Source of the DNA: CAZSBB01 sp964605235
GTDB taxonomy: Bacteria > Planctomycetota > Phycisphaerae > Phycisphaerales > Phycisphaeraceae
Reading direction: 5' to 3'
DNA: 64,000 bases
Assembly (NCBI GenBank): GCA_964605235.1
Contig: CAZSBB010000008.1
Span: 62,001 to 126,000, forward strand
Shown here: positions 7,864-17,546 of the stretch, piece after piece
Position numbering within the stretch: position 1 is the stretch's first letter
Layout: every line of letters starts with the position of its first letter
Translations under genes and position numbers: made by a program
The notes under the pieces: model-generated
Seen by the model: the letters and a program-made list of their open reading frames with translations, nothing else
Database searches by the model: none
What the model was told of the DNA's origin: nothing

Positions 7864-10602
7864 ATGCTTGAACGCTGGCGTCACAACCTGCTGGTCGCCT
7901 GGGCCAATGGCATCAGTCGACATCCCCGAACCGTCCTGGCGCTCGCCCTGCTGCTGGCGGCGGCGTCCATTGCCGTCACGGTCGCCCGGCTGGAGTTCCA
8001 CTCCAACCGCAACGACCTGATCAGCCCCGAACTGGCGTGGAACCAGCGCTTCATCGACTGGCAGGACCGCTTCCCCGGCTCACGCGATCTGGTCGTCGTG
8101 GTCGACCGCCAGAGCTTCGCCCAGCCCGATGACGCCGAGCGCGCCGTCGACGCCATCGCCCAGGAACTCACCGGCGACCCGCTGCTGCAACAGGTGGTCG
8201 CCCGCTTCCCCACCCGGGAAATCAGCCCGCGCTGCCTGCGCCTGGCGCACCTGGAGGAATTCACCGCCCGGCTCGAACAGATGCGCCAGGCGCGACCCCT
8301 GCTGGAAAACAACTCGCTGGGCGGCCTGCTGGGCGAAGTGATGCGCCAGATGCGCGAGCAATCCACGACCACCCATGCCGAGATGGAACCCCTCACCGTG
8401 GCGCGGCAGATCGACGAGCTGACCACGCTCATCACAGCGGTGGGGCAGGACCTGGCGTCCCCGGACGCCGCGGCAACCCATCTGGCGGCGGTGCTCGAGC
8501 AGGCGCAGGGCGATGCCGGGCAGACGTGGCAGTATCTCGCCAGCCCCAACAATCGGCTGCTGTTTGTGCGCATCACCGCCGTCACCCAGGCGGGGATGCT
8601 CAACGCCCTGGAGCCGGCGATCGCCCGCATCCGCGCGGTCATCGCTCAGGTGAGCACGCAGTTTCCCGGAGCGGAGATGGGACTCACCGGCATCGAAGTC
8701 GTCGAAGCCGACGAAACCACCGCCGCCACCGTCGACAGCACCGTCGCTTCGCTCATTGCCGTGGTGCTCATCAGCCTGCTCCTGATCGTGGCGTTCCACA
8801 GCGTACGCAGTCCCCTGCTGGCGATGGCGGCGCTGCTGGTGGGCATCGCCTGGAGCTTCGGCTTCCTCACCCTGGCGATCGGCCATCTGCAGGTGCTCAG
8901 CGTGGTGTTCACCGTGATCCTGCTGGGGCTGGGCATTGCCTATGGCATTCACCTGGCGTCGAGTCTGGAACTGGTGCGGCACGACCACGACGACACCGCG
9001 GAGGGCTTTGCGGCCGCGCTCGCCCAGGCGTTCCACACCACCGGGCCGGGCATTGTCACCGGAGCCGTCACCACCGCCGGGGCGTTTCTGACCACGGTGT
9101 TCACCGACTTCACCGGCATGGCGGAAATGGGCCTGATCGCGGCGGTGGGCGTCATGCTCTGTCTGCTGGCGATGTTCAGCGTGTTTCCCGCCCTGCTGCG
9201 AATCTACAAATCAGGTCATCGGCATATCGTGCCCATGGACGCCCGCAAGGTGCACCTCTTCGAGGAACAATGGGTGCGGCCGTTTATCCGCCATCCGCGC
9301 CTGACCCTGGGCCTGACCGCGCTGCTGAGCCTCGCCGCGGCGGTGTGGGTCGGCCGGTCGATTTACTTCGACTTCGACCTGATGAAGCTGCAACCCGCCA
9401 GCGCCCCGGCGGTGCAGTGGGCCAATCGCATTGTGCGCGATGGCGGGCAGAGCATTTACTTCGGCGTCAGTCTGGCGCGCGACACCGATCACGCCCGGGA
9501 ACTGGCGGACCAGCTGCGCGCCCAGCCGGCGATCAGCGGGCAACTGGGCGGCGTGGGTTTGCTGTTTCCCGAGGATGAGCCGCATAAGCTGGAACTGCTC
9601 GCCGCGACGCGCGCGGAACTGCAACCAGCGCTCGCGGCCGCCCAGCGCGAGACCGCTCCGGCAGCCGGCCCCGCCACGGTGAATCTGGTGTCCAACCTGG
9701 GCGCCATGCAGTTTGGCGTCAATGCTGCGCTGCTCACGCAGATGCCTGCGGAAATCCGGGAAGCTTTGTCGCGCTTGTCCGCAGCGCTGACGCAGGCGCT
9801 GACCGCCAGCAGCGCGCTGGATGATGCCGCGCGGGCGGCGCGGCTAACCCAGCTTGATCAGACTTACCGGGCCGCACGTCGGCAGATCGCCCAGCAGATG
9901 ACCTTGGCGCTCGATGGCGCGCCGTTGCAGGTGGACGACCTGCCTGCCGAGGTGATGCGTTCCTATCGTGATGCAGCCGGGCGGCTGGTGATCGAAAGCT
10001 ATCCCAAACTGGAAGAGGGCCAAAGCCCGCTCGACGCCCGCGTGCTGCCGAGCTACATCCAGCAGCTAGAAAGCGTGGACCCCAACGCCACCGGCGTCAT
10101 CGTGCAGATTTACCATTCCGGCGCGCTCATCCGCGATGCTTACGTGCAGGCGGGCGCGTGGGCGCTGCTGATCGTCTTCGTGATGGTGCTGGTGGATTTC
10201 CGAACCTTGCACGACTCGCTGCTGAGTCTGGTGCCGGTGGCGATCGGTTTCCTGCTGACCTTCGCCATCATGCACGCGCTGGATATGCCGATCAATCCCG
10301 CCAACATCATCGTGCTGCCGCTGATGTTCGGCATCGGGGTCGACAGCGGCGTCCACATGCTCCACCGCTACCGCCTGCAGCCGGACGAAGACCCGCCGGG
10401 GCTGACCCGCGGCACCGGCAAGGGCATCGTCATCACCACGCTGACCACGGTGATCGGCTTCGCCACCATGCTCATCGCTTCCCACCGGGGCATCCGCAGC
10501 CTGGGCTTCGTGCTCAGCGTGGGCGTCTTCCTCACCATGGTCGCCTGCCTGCTGGTGATGCCCGCCTGGCTGAGCCTGCGCCGAACGCGGCGCACAGCGT
10601 AA
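7864..10602 (+). CDS. MMPL/RND-family exporter, HpnN-like
   Basis: A 912-residue inner-membrane protein with the two-fold RND layout. Each half has one isolated N-terminal helix (TVLALALLLAAASIAVTV near residue 20; LTLGLTALLSLAAAVWVG near 485), a large periplasmic domain, then a bundle of five helices (about residues 290-445 and 760-905). Typical MMPL motifs are present (GLGIAYGIHLASSLE in the first half, FGIGVDSGVHMLHRYR in the second). The N-terminal periplasmic start (RNDLISPELAWNQRFIDWQD) resembles hopanoid transporter HpnN. It may move lipids such as hopanoids to the outer membrane, but no hopanoid gene lies nearby, so substrate is inferred only. It stands alone, divergent from the sigma operon. 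Confidence 0.8.
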   Translation: MLERWRHNLLVAWANGISRHPRTVLALALLLAAASIAVTVARLEFHSNRNDLISPELAWNQRFIDWQDRFPGSRDLVVVVDRQSFAQPDDAERAVDAIAQELTGDPLLQQVVARFPTREISPRCLRLAHLEEFTARLEQMRQARPLLENNSLGGLLGEVMRQMREQSTTTHAEMEPLTVARQIDELTTLITAVGQDLASPDAAATHLAAVLEQAQGDAGQTWQYLASPNNRLLFVRITAVTQAGMLNALEPAIARIRAVIAQVSTQFPGAEMGLTGIEVVEADETTAATVDSTVASLIAVVLISLLLIVAFHSVRSPLLAMAALLVGIAWSFGFLTLAIGHLQVLSVVFTVILLGLGIAYGIHLASSLELVRHDHDDTAEGFAAALAQAFHTTGPGIVTGAVTTAGAFLTTVFTDFTGMAEMGLIAAVGVMLCLLAMFSVFPALLRIYKSGHRHIVPMDARKVHLFEEQWVRPFIRHPRLTLGLTALLSLAAAVWVGRSIYFDFDLMKLQPASAPAVQWANRIVRDGGQSIYFGVSLARDTDHARELADQLRAQPAISGQLGGVGLLFPEDEPHKLELLAATRAELQPALAAAQRETAPAAGPATVNLVSNLGAMQFGVNAALLTQMPAEIREALSRLSAALTQALTASSALDDAARAARLTQLDQTYRAARRQIAQQMTLALDGAPLQVDDLPAEVMRSYRDAAGRLVIESYPKLEEGQSPLDARVLPSYIQQLESVDPNATGVIVQIYHSGALIRDAYVQAGAWALLIVFVMVLVDFRTLHDSLLSLVPVAIGFLLTFAIMHALDMPINPANIIVLPLMFGIGVDSGVHMLHRYRLQPDEDPPGLTRGTGKGIVITTLTTVIGFATMLIASHRGIRSLGFVLSVGVFLTMVACLLVMPAWLSLRRTRRTA

Positions 10603-10621
10603 GCCGCGTGGGCACGCCCCG

Positions 10622-10696
10622 TAGGTCCGGGCTCGCCCGGACAGGTCTTTCAGGTTGTGCGCTCAGGGTGGAAATGTCCGGGCCAGCCCGGACCTA
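10622..10696. repeat. Palindromic intergenic repeat, family A
   Basis: Two 22-nt arms (10622-10643 and 10675-10696; core GGTCCGGGC) are reverse complements with one mismatch, with a 31-nt spacer. The same element occurs at 31929-31995 and 47714-47784. Here it fills the gap between two convergent genes and could act as a bidirectional terminator. Confidence 0.85.
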
Positions 10697-10726
10697 CTCA
10701 GCCGCGTTGCCGCGCAACGAGCCGCA

Positions 10727-11896
10727 TCACCGCGTCGCCTGCTCGAGCAACTGCACGCACAGCGTGATCGCCCGCGGCAGGTGGAACGGGTCCTTCACCG
10801 GCAACGCCACCACGGTGTCGATCTTGCGGAACTGGCGATCCAGCCGCTGCGTCCACTCGCCATGCGGCGTCACCGGGTAATGCTTGAACGCGATGTCGTG
10901 CACCTTCCAGTACCACTCCAGCGCCCAGTCGCCCGCGCCCAGCGTGTGCGCCAGGAGCAACGCGTACATGGATTCCGTCACCGGCCACCACAGCTTGGTG
11001 TCGGGAAACTTCCAGTAAATCGGCTCTTTCCCCAGCGCGTCCATACCCAGCAGGATGCCGCCGTATTGCGGATCCCAGCCTTTTTCGATGTGCCAGCGGA
11101 TGCACTCCAGGCATTGGGCGATGCGGTGGGTGTGGCCCAGGTCGCGGAACTGGTGGATCTGGAACCACATGGATTCGATGGCGTGGCCGGGCACGACGGT
11201 GCGGCCGATGGGCGTGTCCATCTGCTCCTGGCCGTCGGTGGTCAGGTGTTCGAGCAGCAGTTGGCGCTGCGGCCGGCGGTACTCGTCCATGATCATGTTG
11301 GCGTGCTTGAGCGCGGTCGCCGCCACGCGCGCATCCCCGGTGGCTTTGGCGAGCTCATGGTTGGCGTAGCTGAAGATCATGCTGATGCCGTGGGCTTTGA
11401 TGCCTTCGGGGAGCGGATAGGGAAACGTCGCCACGGTGCTGGGATTCGCCAGCCGACGCTCGACGTTTTCGTAGGTTTCCAGCGCCAGCTTCTTCGCGTC
11501 GCTGTCGTTGGTGACCTGAATGAACTCCGCCAGCCCCTGCAGGGCGAAGCCATCGACATAAATGCTGATGGGCCCCTCCACCGGCTTGCCATCGCGGTCG
11601 ACCCGGAAGATCCACCGGCCTTCGTCATCACGCCCATGCCTGGCGGTGAAGCGCACGATCTGGGCGGCAATATCAAGATACTGCTGCTTGCGCTCGACCC
11701 GGTTGTACAACGCGCTGAAGGTGTAGATCGCCCGCAACTGCGACCACAACAGCTTGTCATGGCTGATGAGCTGCCCGTCGTCCTGGATGCAGGTGTTGAT
11801 GCCCCCCCGCTCGTCGATGGCGTACTTGAGCCAGAACGGCATGATGAAGTTCAGCAGGTGGTCGCGCAGGAAGTCACGCAGCTCGGGCAAACTCAT
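10727..11896 (-). CDS. N-acylglucosamine 2-epimerase (AGE) family protein
   Basis: From ATG 11896 the protein has 389 residues, close to the AGE family length of about 400. It looks like an (alpha/alpha)6 barrel with AGE/YihS-type landmarks: FIMPFWLKYAIDERGG early, then TVVPGHAIESMWFQIH (the conserved PGHxxE segment), HIEKGWDPQYGGILLGMD, and WWPVTESMYALLLAH near the end. It probably isomerises a free sugar such as GlcNAc/ManNAc, mannose/fructose or cellobiose; which one cannot be read from sequence. A TTG at 11941 would extend it by 15 residues with no ribosome binding site. No catabolic partner is adjacent. Confidence 0.85.
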   Translation of the reverse strand: MSLPELRDFLRDHLLNFIMPFWLKYAIDERGGINTCIQDDGQLISHDKLLWSQLRAIYTFSALYNRVERKQQYLDIAAQIVRFTARHGRDDEGRWIFRVDRDGKPVEGPISIYVDGFALQGLAEFIQVTNDSDAKKLALETYENVERRLANPSTVATFPYPLPEGIKAHGISMIFSYANHELAKATGDARVAATALKHANMIMDEYRRPQRQLLLEHLTTDGQEQMDTPIGRTVVPGHAIESMWFQIHQFRDLGHTHRIAQCLECIRWHIEKGWDPQYGGILLGMDALGKEPIYWKFPDTKLWWPVTESMYALLLAHTLGAGDWALEWYWKVHDIAFKHYPVTPHGEWTQRLDRQFRKIDTVVALPVKDPFHLPRAITLCVQLLEQATR

Positions 11897-12243
11897 GCGA
11901 GGGGAAGCAGTCAAGACCAGCACTCCGGGAAGGTGGAACAACAGGCAGGCGGGGACACGAAGGCGATGATGATACCGCCGGCCGCGTCTGGGCGCGTGCT
12001 GTCGCCAAGGTCTGATAATCCGCAGTGAACGTCAATCCGCCTTCCCTGCAGCGGATTACCACCCCTTGCATGCGCAAACCTCAAGACCGGCCCCGGTTGC
12101 GACGATGATAGCCCTGATGTTTATGACGGCTGTGACGGCTGACGGGTCTGTGCTGCCTGCGGGTTTGACGCGCAGCGCGGCCAGCCGGAACGCAGCCGAC
12201 GGACGCACCGATCACTGGGAACCGGGCTCGGATTGAAAGCGCG
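11897..12243. other. Intergenic region between divergent genes (347 bp)
   Basis: The gap separates the epimerase-like gene (minus) from the polysaccharide exporter (plus). It holds one inverted repeat, TAATCCGC at 12016-12023 and GCGGATTA at 12051-12058, which might be an operator or a small hairpin. I see no gene or RNA in it. Confidence 0.5.
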
Positions 12244-13095
12244 ATGACTGCCTTACCGCTTGAAGCTGATGCGTCTGACGCGGACCGCTCTTTGGTGCGG
12301 GTGATCGAGCCGCGCCGGAGCGGCGCCTTGAGCGACTTGTCCAAATTGTGGCGCTATCGGGAAATGCTGGGCTTTCTGGCGTTGCGTGACATCCAGGTGC
12401 GCTACCGTCAGTCCGTGTTGGGCGCTGCGTGGGCGGTGATCCAGCCACTGGGTCTGATGGTGGTGATCACCCTGGTGCGCAAGCTGCTGGGCATCGGCAC
12501 CGGCGCAGACCCGGTGCTGATCTTCGCGGGGCTCTTGCCGTGGACCTTTTTTTCCGCGGGGATCACGGCCTCGACCAACAGCCTGGTGAACAACGCGGGC
12601 ATGCTGCGCAAGGTCTACTTTCCGCGTCTGGTGCTGCCGATCAGCGCTTTGGGCGCGCCGCTGATGGACCTGCTGGTGGCGCTGGGGGTGCTCGGGGGTT
12701 TGATGGCGTGGTTCGGCATCGCGTGGAATCTCCAACTGCTGCTGCTGCCGCTGCTGGTGCTCAGCGCGATGGTGGCCGCGCTGGGGTTTGGCGTCCTGCT
12801 GTCGGCGCTCACGGTGACCTACCGCGACTTTCGCCATGTCGTGCCCTTCCTGGTGCAACTGCTGTTCTTCGTGACGCCGGTGATCTACACCGCCGCCGAT
12901 GTGCCCGAACACCACCGCTGGCTGCTGGGCCTGACCCCCATCGGCGGGGTGATCGAAGCGTTCCGCGCCGCCATTCTCAATCAACCGCTCGACTGGACCG
13001 CCTGGGCGTCGAGTCTGCAGTTCGGGCTGCTGAGCCTGCTGGTGGGCGTCTGCTATTTCCTTCGCGCCGAACGGCGTTTCGCGGATGTGGTGTGA
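12244..13095 (+). CDS. ABC-2 type polysaccharide export permease
   Basis: A 283-residue membrane protein of the TagG/KpsM/Wzm type. The cytoplasmic N-terminus ends in LRDIQVRYRQSVLGAAWAVI, the conserved motif just before the first helix of polysaccharide exporters. About six transmembrane helices follow, with the family segment LPWTFFSAGITASTNSLVNN and RKVYFPRLVLPIS in the first half. The ATPase gene starts 3 nt after the stop, giving a standard two-gene exporter. With the sulfotransferase, glycosyltransferase and epimerase downstream it probably exports an O-antigen or capsule-like glycan. Confidence 0.92.
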   Translation: MTALPLEADASDADRSLVRVIEPRRSGALSDLSKLWRYREMLGFLALRDIQVRYRQSVLGAAWAVIQPLGLMVVITLVRKLLGIGTGADPVLIFAGLLPWTFFSAGITASTNSLVNNAGMLRKVYFPRLVLPISALGAPLMDLLVALGVLGGLMAWFGIAWNLQLLLLPLLVLSAMVAALGFGVLLSALTVTYRDFRHVVPFLVQLLFFVTPVIYTAADVPEHHRWLLGLTPIGGVIEAFRAAILNQPLDWTAWASSLQFGLLSLLVGVCYFLRAERRFADVV

Positions 13096-13098
13096 CTC

Positions 13099-14418
13099 AT
13101 GAGTGAACAACCCGCCATCACGGTGAGCAATCTGGGCAAACGCTATCGCGTGGGCGGGCAGTTCCAACTCGATCGCACGCTGCCCGAAGCCATCGCTGGT
13201 CTGTGGCACAAGCTCTGGCGTCGTGATGCCCCCGCGTCCGCTGCCGCGCTGGCTGGCGCGGACCGCGACTTCTGGGCCCTGCGCGACGTGAGCTTTTCCA
13301 TCGCGCCCGGCGAGGTCGTGGGGCTGATCGGCCGCAACGGCGCGGGCAAGAGCACGCTGCTCAAAATCCTCTCCGAAATCACCGAACCCACCACCGGCAA
13401 AGCGGAAATCCGCGGCCGGGTCGCCAGCCTGCTGGAAGTCGGCACCGGCTTCCATCCTGAGCTGACCGGGCGCGAAAACATCTATCTCAACGGCTCGATC
13501 CTGGGCATGACCCGCCGGGAAATCCACGGCAAGTTCGCCCAGATCGTCGAGTTCTCCGGCATCGAAAAGTTCCTCGACACCCCGGTCAAACGCTACAGCT
13601 CGGGCATGACCGTGCGGCTGGCGTTCGCCGTGGCGGCGCATCTCGAACCCGAGATTCTCATCATCGACGAAGTGCTCGCCGTGGGCGACGCCGAGTTCCA
13701 GCGCCGTTGCCTGGGCAAGATGCAGGATGTCGCCCACAGCGGGCGCACGGTCCTGTTTGTCAGTCACAACCTGGCGGCAGTGCAAAGCCTGTGCAGCCGG
13801 GCGTTGCTGCTCCAGCAGGGTCAGGTGATCCAGGACGGCCAACCCCATGAAGTGATCCGCGACTACCTGCGGCACAGCGCTGACCAGCGCGCCATCCCGC
13901 TGGCCGACCGCACGGACCGCGAAGGCGACGGCCGCGCCCGGCTGCGGGCCTGCCAGGCCTCCGGAACGGGGCAAGCCGAACCCGGCAGCGTGGAAATCGG
14001 CCAGCCGTGGCAAATCGAACTGGCGTTTGACCGCAGCGCCGCGGGCCAGACCTATGCGGTGCAAGTGGGTGTGCTCGGCAGCGATGGCGTCAAGGCGGCA
14101 TTCCTGCACACGGATCAGGTCGACGGGCTGCCCGGCAACTGGCCGACCTCCGGGCGTCTGACGTTGAAGCTGCCGGATCCCTGCCAGCTGTGGCCCGGCG
14201 CCTACAGCATCAACGTCGCCCTGCTGATCGACGGCAAAGTGGTGGATTTTGTGCGTAATGCCGCGGCGTTTGAAGCCGTGCTCTCGCCGCGTCTGAGCAC
14301 CCGCCTGCCGGCGCGCATCACCGCGCGAATGTTTATGCCGTTCTCCGCGCAGCTTGAAGCGGATGAGGCCACCACCACCGACAATCATGACGACCACGCG
14401 ACCAGGAGGGCCGCATGA
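13099..14418 (+). CDS. Polysaccharide ABC exporter ATPase with Wzt-like C-terminal domain
   Basis: 439 residues. Walker A GRNGAGKST begins at about residue 78, the signature region is YSSGMTVRLAFAVA, and Walker B is EILIIDEVLAVGDAEF (about residues 185-200). From about residue 280 to 410 there is a beta-rich domain (QPWQIELAFDRSAAG, then PDPCQLWPGAYSINVALLID) like the glycan-binding tail of Wzt, which recognises the modified end of the finished chain before export. The stop overlaps the sulfotransferase start by 4 nt, so the four downstream glycan genes are probably co-transcribed with it. Confidence 0.93.
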   Translation: MSEQPAITVSNLGKRYRVGGQFQLDRTLPEAIAGLWHKLWRRDAPASAAALAGADRDFWALRDVSFSIAPGEVVGLIGRNGAGKSTLLKILSEITEPTTGKAEIRGRVASLLEVGTGFHPELTGRENIYLNGSILGMTRREIHGKFAQIVEFSGIEKFLDTPVKRYSSGMTVRLAFAVAAHLEPEILIIDEVLAVGDAEFQRRCLGKMQDVAHSGRTVLFVSHNLAAVQSLCSRALLLQQGQVIQDGQPHEVIRDYLRHSADQRAIPLADRTDREGDGRARLRACQASGTGQAEPGSVEIGQPWQIELAFDRSAAGQTYAVQVGVLGSDGVKAAFLHTDQVDGLPGNWPTSGRLTLKLPDPCQLWPGAYSINVALLIDGKVVDFVRNAAAFEAVLSPRLSTRLPARITARMFMPFSAQLEADEATTTDNHDDHATRRAA

Positions 14419-15374
14419 ACCAGCAGCAGTTGATATTCCTGATTTCCCAGCCGCGCGCCGGCAGCACCCTGCTGCAGTCGATGCTCAACGGGCACAGCCA
14501 GGTGGACTCGGCGCCCGAGCCGTGGTTGCTGTTTTCCCCGCTGTATGTGCTCAAGGACGAGCATCGCACGCCGGACTTCGGCCATCGCGGCTGGCGGCTG
14601 GCGCTGGAGGATTTTCTCGCCCGCGTGCCCGACGGGCGTGAAGTGTACGACCAGCACATGCGCCAGCTCGCTCTGGCGCTCTACAGCAAGGCGCTCACCG
14701 CGCCGGACCACTATTTCCTGGACAAGACGCCGCGCTACTTCCTGATGTTCGACGACGTCGTCCGGCTGTTTCCGCAGGCGCGCTACCTCGTGCTGCTGCG
14801 CAATCCGCTGGCGGTGCTGATGAGCATGGTGGCGACGTTTCCGCACACCCAGCATGTCTGCGTCCGGCATGGGTCGGACCTGCTCGATGGCCCGCGCTGC
14901 ATCGTCAACGCCCTGCGCAATCATGGCGACCGGGTGCTGACGGTGAAGTATGAAGACCTGGTGCTCGCGCCCCAGCCGGAGCTGGCGCGCATCTGTCAGT
15001 ACCTGGAAATGCCCTATGAAGCCGGCATGGAAGCATATGGCAACCATCGTGTGCCGCAGGGCAAAGTGGGCGATCCCAACGTGCACCAGCACGATCGGCC
15101 GCACACCCAGAGCCTGGACAAATGGAAGCAGATGGTCACCAGCAAGGAACGCGCCCAGTTGTGCCTGAGCTATCTGAGTCAGCTGGGCGACCAGACCGTG
15201 ACCGCCATGGGGTATGACGTGCAGGCGCTGCGTGACGAAGTGCAGGCGATTGCGGGGGGTTTGCCCTCGGAATACACCTGGCGCGACCGCGTAGGTCGGA
15301 TCGCCAAGGGTGGCCTGGAAGTGCTGCGCAAAGTGGTGACGCCGCATCGGCGCTATCACACGGCGTGGGGTTGA
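14415..15374 (+). CDS. PAPS-dependent sulfotransferase family protein
   Basis: 319 residues. The N-terminal FLISQPRAGSTLLQ (residues about 8-21) is the 5'-phosphosulfate-binding loop of the sulfotransferase fold, and YLVLLRNPLAVLMSM fits the 3'-phosphate-binding strand-helix. The C-terminal half is family-specific. Position inside the polysaccharide operon suggests that it adds sulfate to the exported glycan, using PAPS. No PAPS synthesis genes are in the window. The acceptor is unknown. Confidence 0.85.
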   Translation: MNQQQLIFLISQPRAGSTLLQSMLNGHSQVDSAPEPWLLFSPLYVLKDEHRTPDFGHRGWRLALEDFLARVPDGREVYDQHMRQLALALYSKALTAPDHYFLDKTPRYFLMFDDVVRLFPQARYLVLLRNPLAVLMSMVATFPHTQHVCVRHGSDLLDGPRCIVNALRNHGDRVLTVKYEDLVLAPQPELARICQYLEMPYEAGMEAYGNHRVPQGKVGDPNVHQHDRPHTQSLDKWKQMVTSKERAQLCLSYLSQLGDQTVTAMGYDVQALRDEVQAIAGGLPSEYTWRDRVGRIAKGGLEVLRKVVTPHRRYHTAWG

Positions 15375-15419
15375 ATGAATGGCCCGGGCCGAGCGTGGGG
15401 AGTCCGTGGGAGAGATGCG

Positions 15420-16286
15420 ATGACCGCCGACACGCACCAACGCTTGCCCATCAGCGCCATCGTGGTCTGCCGCGATGAAGCGCATCATCTGACCGACTGC
15501 CTGTCCCGGCTGCGTTTCTGCGACCAGATCATCGTGGTGGACCTGCAATCGCACGACGGCTCCACAGAGATCGCCGGCCGGCTGGCGGACCTGGTGCTGA
15601 CGCATCCGGCGTCGCCGATTGTTGAGCCGGTGCGCTGCTTTGCCGCCCAGTACGCCCGGCATGACTGGCTGCTGTTTGTCGACCCGGACGAACGCTACGT
15701 GCAGCCGCTGGAGAAGGACATCGCCGGCGCGCTGGCGGACAGCGCCGGCGTGGGCATCATCAGCCTGCCGATGCACTACTACTTCATGGGCGAGCGCCTG
15801 ACCTGCACGGTCTGGGGCAAGCCCACGCACTACCGCCCCGCCCTGGTGCATCGCCGACGCTGCCTGATTCGTCCGCTGATCCTGCAGGGGTTCGCCCTCA
15901 TCGGCGACGCCACCCGCCGCGAGGTGTTCGGGCGCGTGGACAACCACATCGTCCACCACTGGATGGACTCCTACAGCCAACTCATCGAGAAGCATCTGCG
16001 CTACCTGCCCCGCCAGGGCGAAGCGCTGTACAAGACCGGCAAACGCTTTAACACGGAACTAGCGCTGCGCCAGCCCCTGCGCGAGTTCAAGCGCAATCTG
16101 CTCGACCGCGGCGGCCTGCGCGGCGGGCTGCGCGGGATCATCCTCAGCGTGGTTTATTCGCTGTTTCTGGCGGGTTCCGCGGCTGCCCTGCTGCTGTATC
16201 AGGTGCGCCACGTGCATGATCCGGAAGATGAGACCGGCGCCCAGCCGGTGAGTGCCCAACCAGTCAACCAGCGTAAAGCTGCGTGA
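15420..16286 (+). CDS. Family 2 glycosyltransferase (GT-A fold)
   Basis: From ATG 15420 (after GGGAGAG) the protein has 288 residues. The start ISAIVVCRDEAHHLTDCLSR and the strand DQIIVVDLQSHDGSTEIAGR are the GT2 nucleotide-binding core; WLLFVDPDERYVQPLEKDI carries the DxD-like metal site (DPD). This resembles the WaaE/KdtX-like subgroup. One C-terminal hydrophobic helix (IILSVVYSLFLAGSAAALLL) may anchor it at the inner membrane. It lies 45 nt after the sulfotransferase gene and probably builds the glycan exported by the upstream ABC pair. Donor and acceptor are unknown. Confidence 0.88.
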   Translation: MTADTHQRLPISAIVVCRDEAHHLTDCLSRLRFCDQIIVVDLQSHDGSTEIAGRLADLVLTHPASPIVEPVRCFAAQYARHDWLLFVDPDERYVQPLEKDIAGALADSAGVGIISLPMHYYFMGERLTCTVWGKPTHYRPALVHRRRCLIRPLILQGFALIGDATRREVFGRVDNHIVHHWMDSYSQLIEKHLRYLPRQGEALYKTGKRFNTELALRQPLREFKRNLLDRGGLRGGLRGIILSVVYSLFLAGSAAALLLYQVRHVHDPEDETGAQPVSAQPVNQRKAA

Positions 16287-16330
16287 ACCGGCGCGGCGAA
16301 TCGTGCGTATGGATGAATGTTGACGCAGGA

Positions 16331-16406
16331 ACGAGCCCCGCGCGTCAGCAAGGGGTGAGGCGGGTCCGTTGCGGGCAATAACCCCTCCCTCACGGTCGGG
16401 GCTCGT
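16331..16406. repeat. Palindromic intergenic repeat, family E
   Basis: Arms 16331-16356 and 16381-16406 begin and end with ACGAGCCCCG / CGGGGCTCGT and pair at about 21 of 26 positions. The element sits between the glycosyltransferase and the epimerase gene. A related inverted pair occurs at 31155-31269. Confidence 0.65.
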
Positions 16407-16427
16407 GACCGAACGAACGAGATCACC

Positions 16428-17396
16428 ATGCGGGCACTTGTCACCGGCGGCGCGGGATTCATCGGCTCGCATCTGTGCGAACACCTGCTGGCGCAAAACT
16501 GGCAGGTCACCGCCATCGACAACCTGTCCACCGGGCGGTACGACAACGTCGCCCCGCTGGAAGCCCATGCCGGGTTCAAGCTGGTGGTGGATTCGGTGCT
16601 CGACGAGCGGCTGACCGAATCGCTGCTGCGCGAGTGCGATGTGGTCTTTCACCTCGCCTCGGCGGTGGGCGTCCGGCTGATCATCGACCAGCCGGTGCAG
16701 ACCATCGAAACCATCGTCGAAGGCACGCGGGTGGTCACCGATCTCGCCCGTCGGCACCGCAAGCGCGTGGTGCTCACCTCCACCAGCGAGGTGTATGGCA
16801 AAGGCTCGCGCGTGCCGTTCGGCGAAGACGACGACATCGTGCTGGGCCCCACCAGCCGCCGCCGCTGGGTGTACGCCTGCGCCAAGATGCTCGATGAATT
16901 CCTGGCGCTGGCGCACTGGCACGAGACGCGCCTGCCGGTGGTGTGCGTGCGGCTGTTCAACACCGTGGGGCCGCGCCAGACCGGGCAATACGGCATGGTG
17001 CTGCCGCGCTTCGTGCAACAGGCACTCGCCAATGAAGAACTGACCGTCTACGGCGATGGCCAGCAGACGCGCTGCTTCTGCTGCGTCAGCGATGTCGTGA
17101 CTGCCCTGCCCAAGCTCGCCCAGTGTCCCGCCGCCGCCGGGCAGGTGGTGAACATCGGCTCGGGCGAGGAAGTAAGCATGAACGAGCTGGCGCAGCGGAT
17201 CATCACGCTCACCGGCTCGCAGTCGCAACTGCGTCATATCCCCTACGAGCAGGCGTATGTGGAAGGTTTCGAGGACATGCGCCGCCGCGTGCCGGACCTG
17301 CAAAAAGCCCGGCAACTCATCGGCTATGCACCCCGGCAATCGCTCGATGACATCATCCGCGCCACCGCCGACTACTGGCGTGGGCAACCACGCTGA
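16428..17396 (+). CDS. NAD-dependent sugar-nucleotide epimerase/dehydratase
   Basis: 322 residues, extended SDR family. GGAGFIGSH at residues 7-15 is the NAD-binding glycine motif. The catalytic set is visible as TSTSEVYG (Ser), then YACAK (YxxxK). The motifs ASAVGVRLIIDQPVQTIETI and RLFNTVGPRQTGQYGMVLP are like UDP-glucuronate decarboxylase and UDP-glucose 4-epimerase relatives. It probably supplies an activated sugar for the neighbouring glycosyltransferase. A palindromic repeat separates it from that gene, so it may have its own transcript. Confidence 0.88.
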   Translation: MRALVTGGAGFIGSHLCEHLLAQNWQVTAIDNLSTGRYDNVAPLEAHAGFKLVVDSVLDERLTESLLRECDVVFHLASAVGVRLIIDQPVQTIETIVEGTRVVTDLARRHRKRVVLTSTSEVYGKGSRVPFGEDDDIVLGPTSRRRWVYACAKMLDEFLALAHWHETRLPVVCVRLFNTVGPRQTGQYGMVLPRFVQQALANEELTVYGDGQQTRCFCCVSDVVTALPKLAQCPAAAGQVVNIGSGEEVSMNELAQRIITLTGSQSQLRHIPYEQAYVEGFEDMRRRVPDLQKARQLIGYAPRQSLDDIIRATADYWRGQPR

Positions 17397-17546
17397 GCAG
17401 TGAGTTATCGGCAGCGGGTCCATCTGTAGCGTTTGGCGCTGTCCGAAGCCGACGGCGGGATCAGGCCCGGGTCAAGTTACACCGTCCACCCGTCGATCTT
17501 CATGGCATACGGAGATTTTGCCGTTCCGTGAGGTGGAGATTACGTC

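Noticed and set aside
12253..14397. 714-codon open frame on the minus strand
   Set aside because: Antisense to the exporter permease and ATPase, both with unmistakable motifs.
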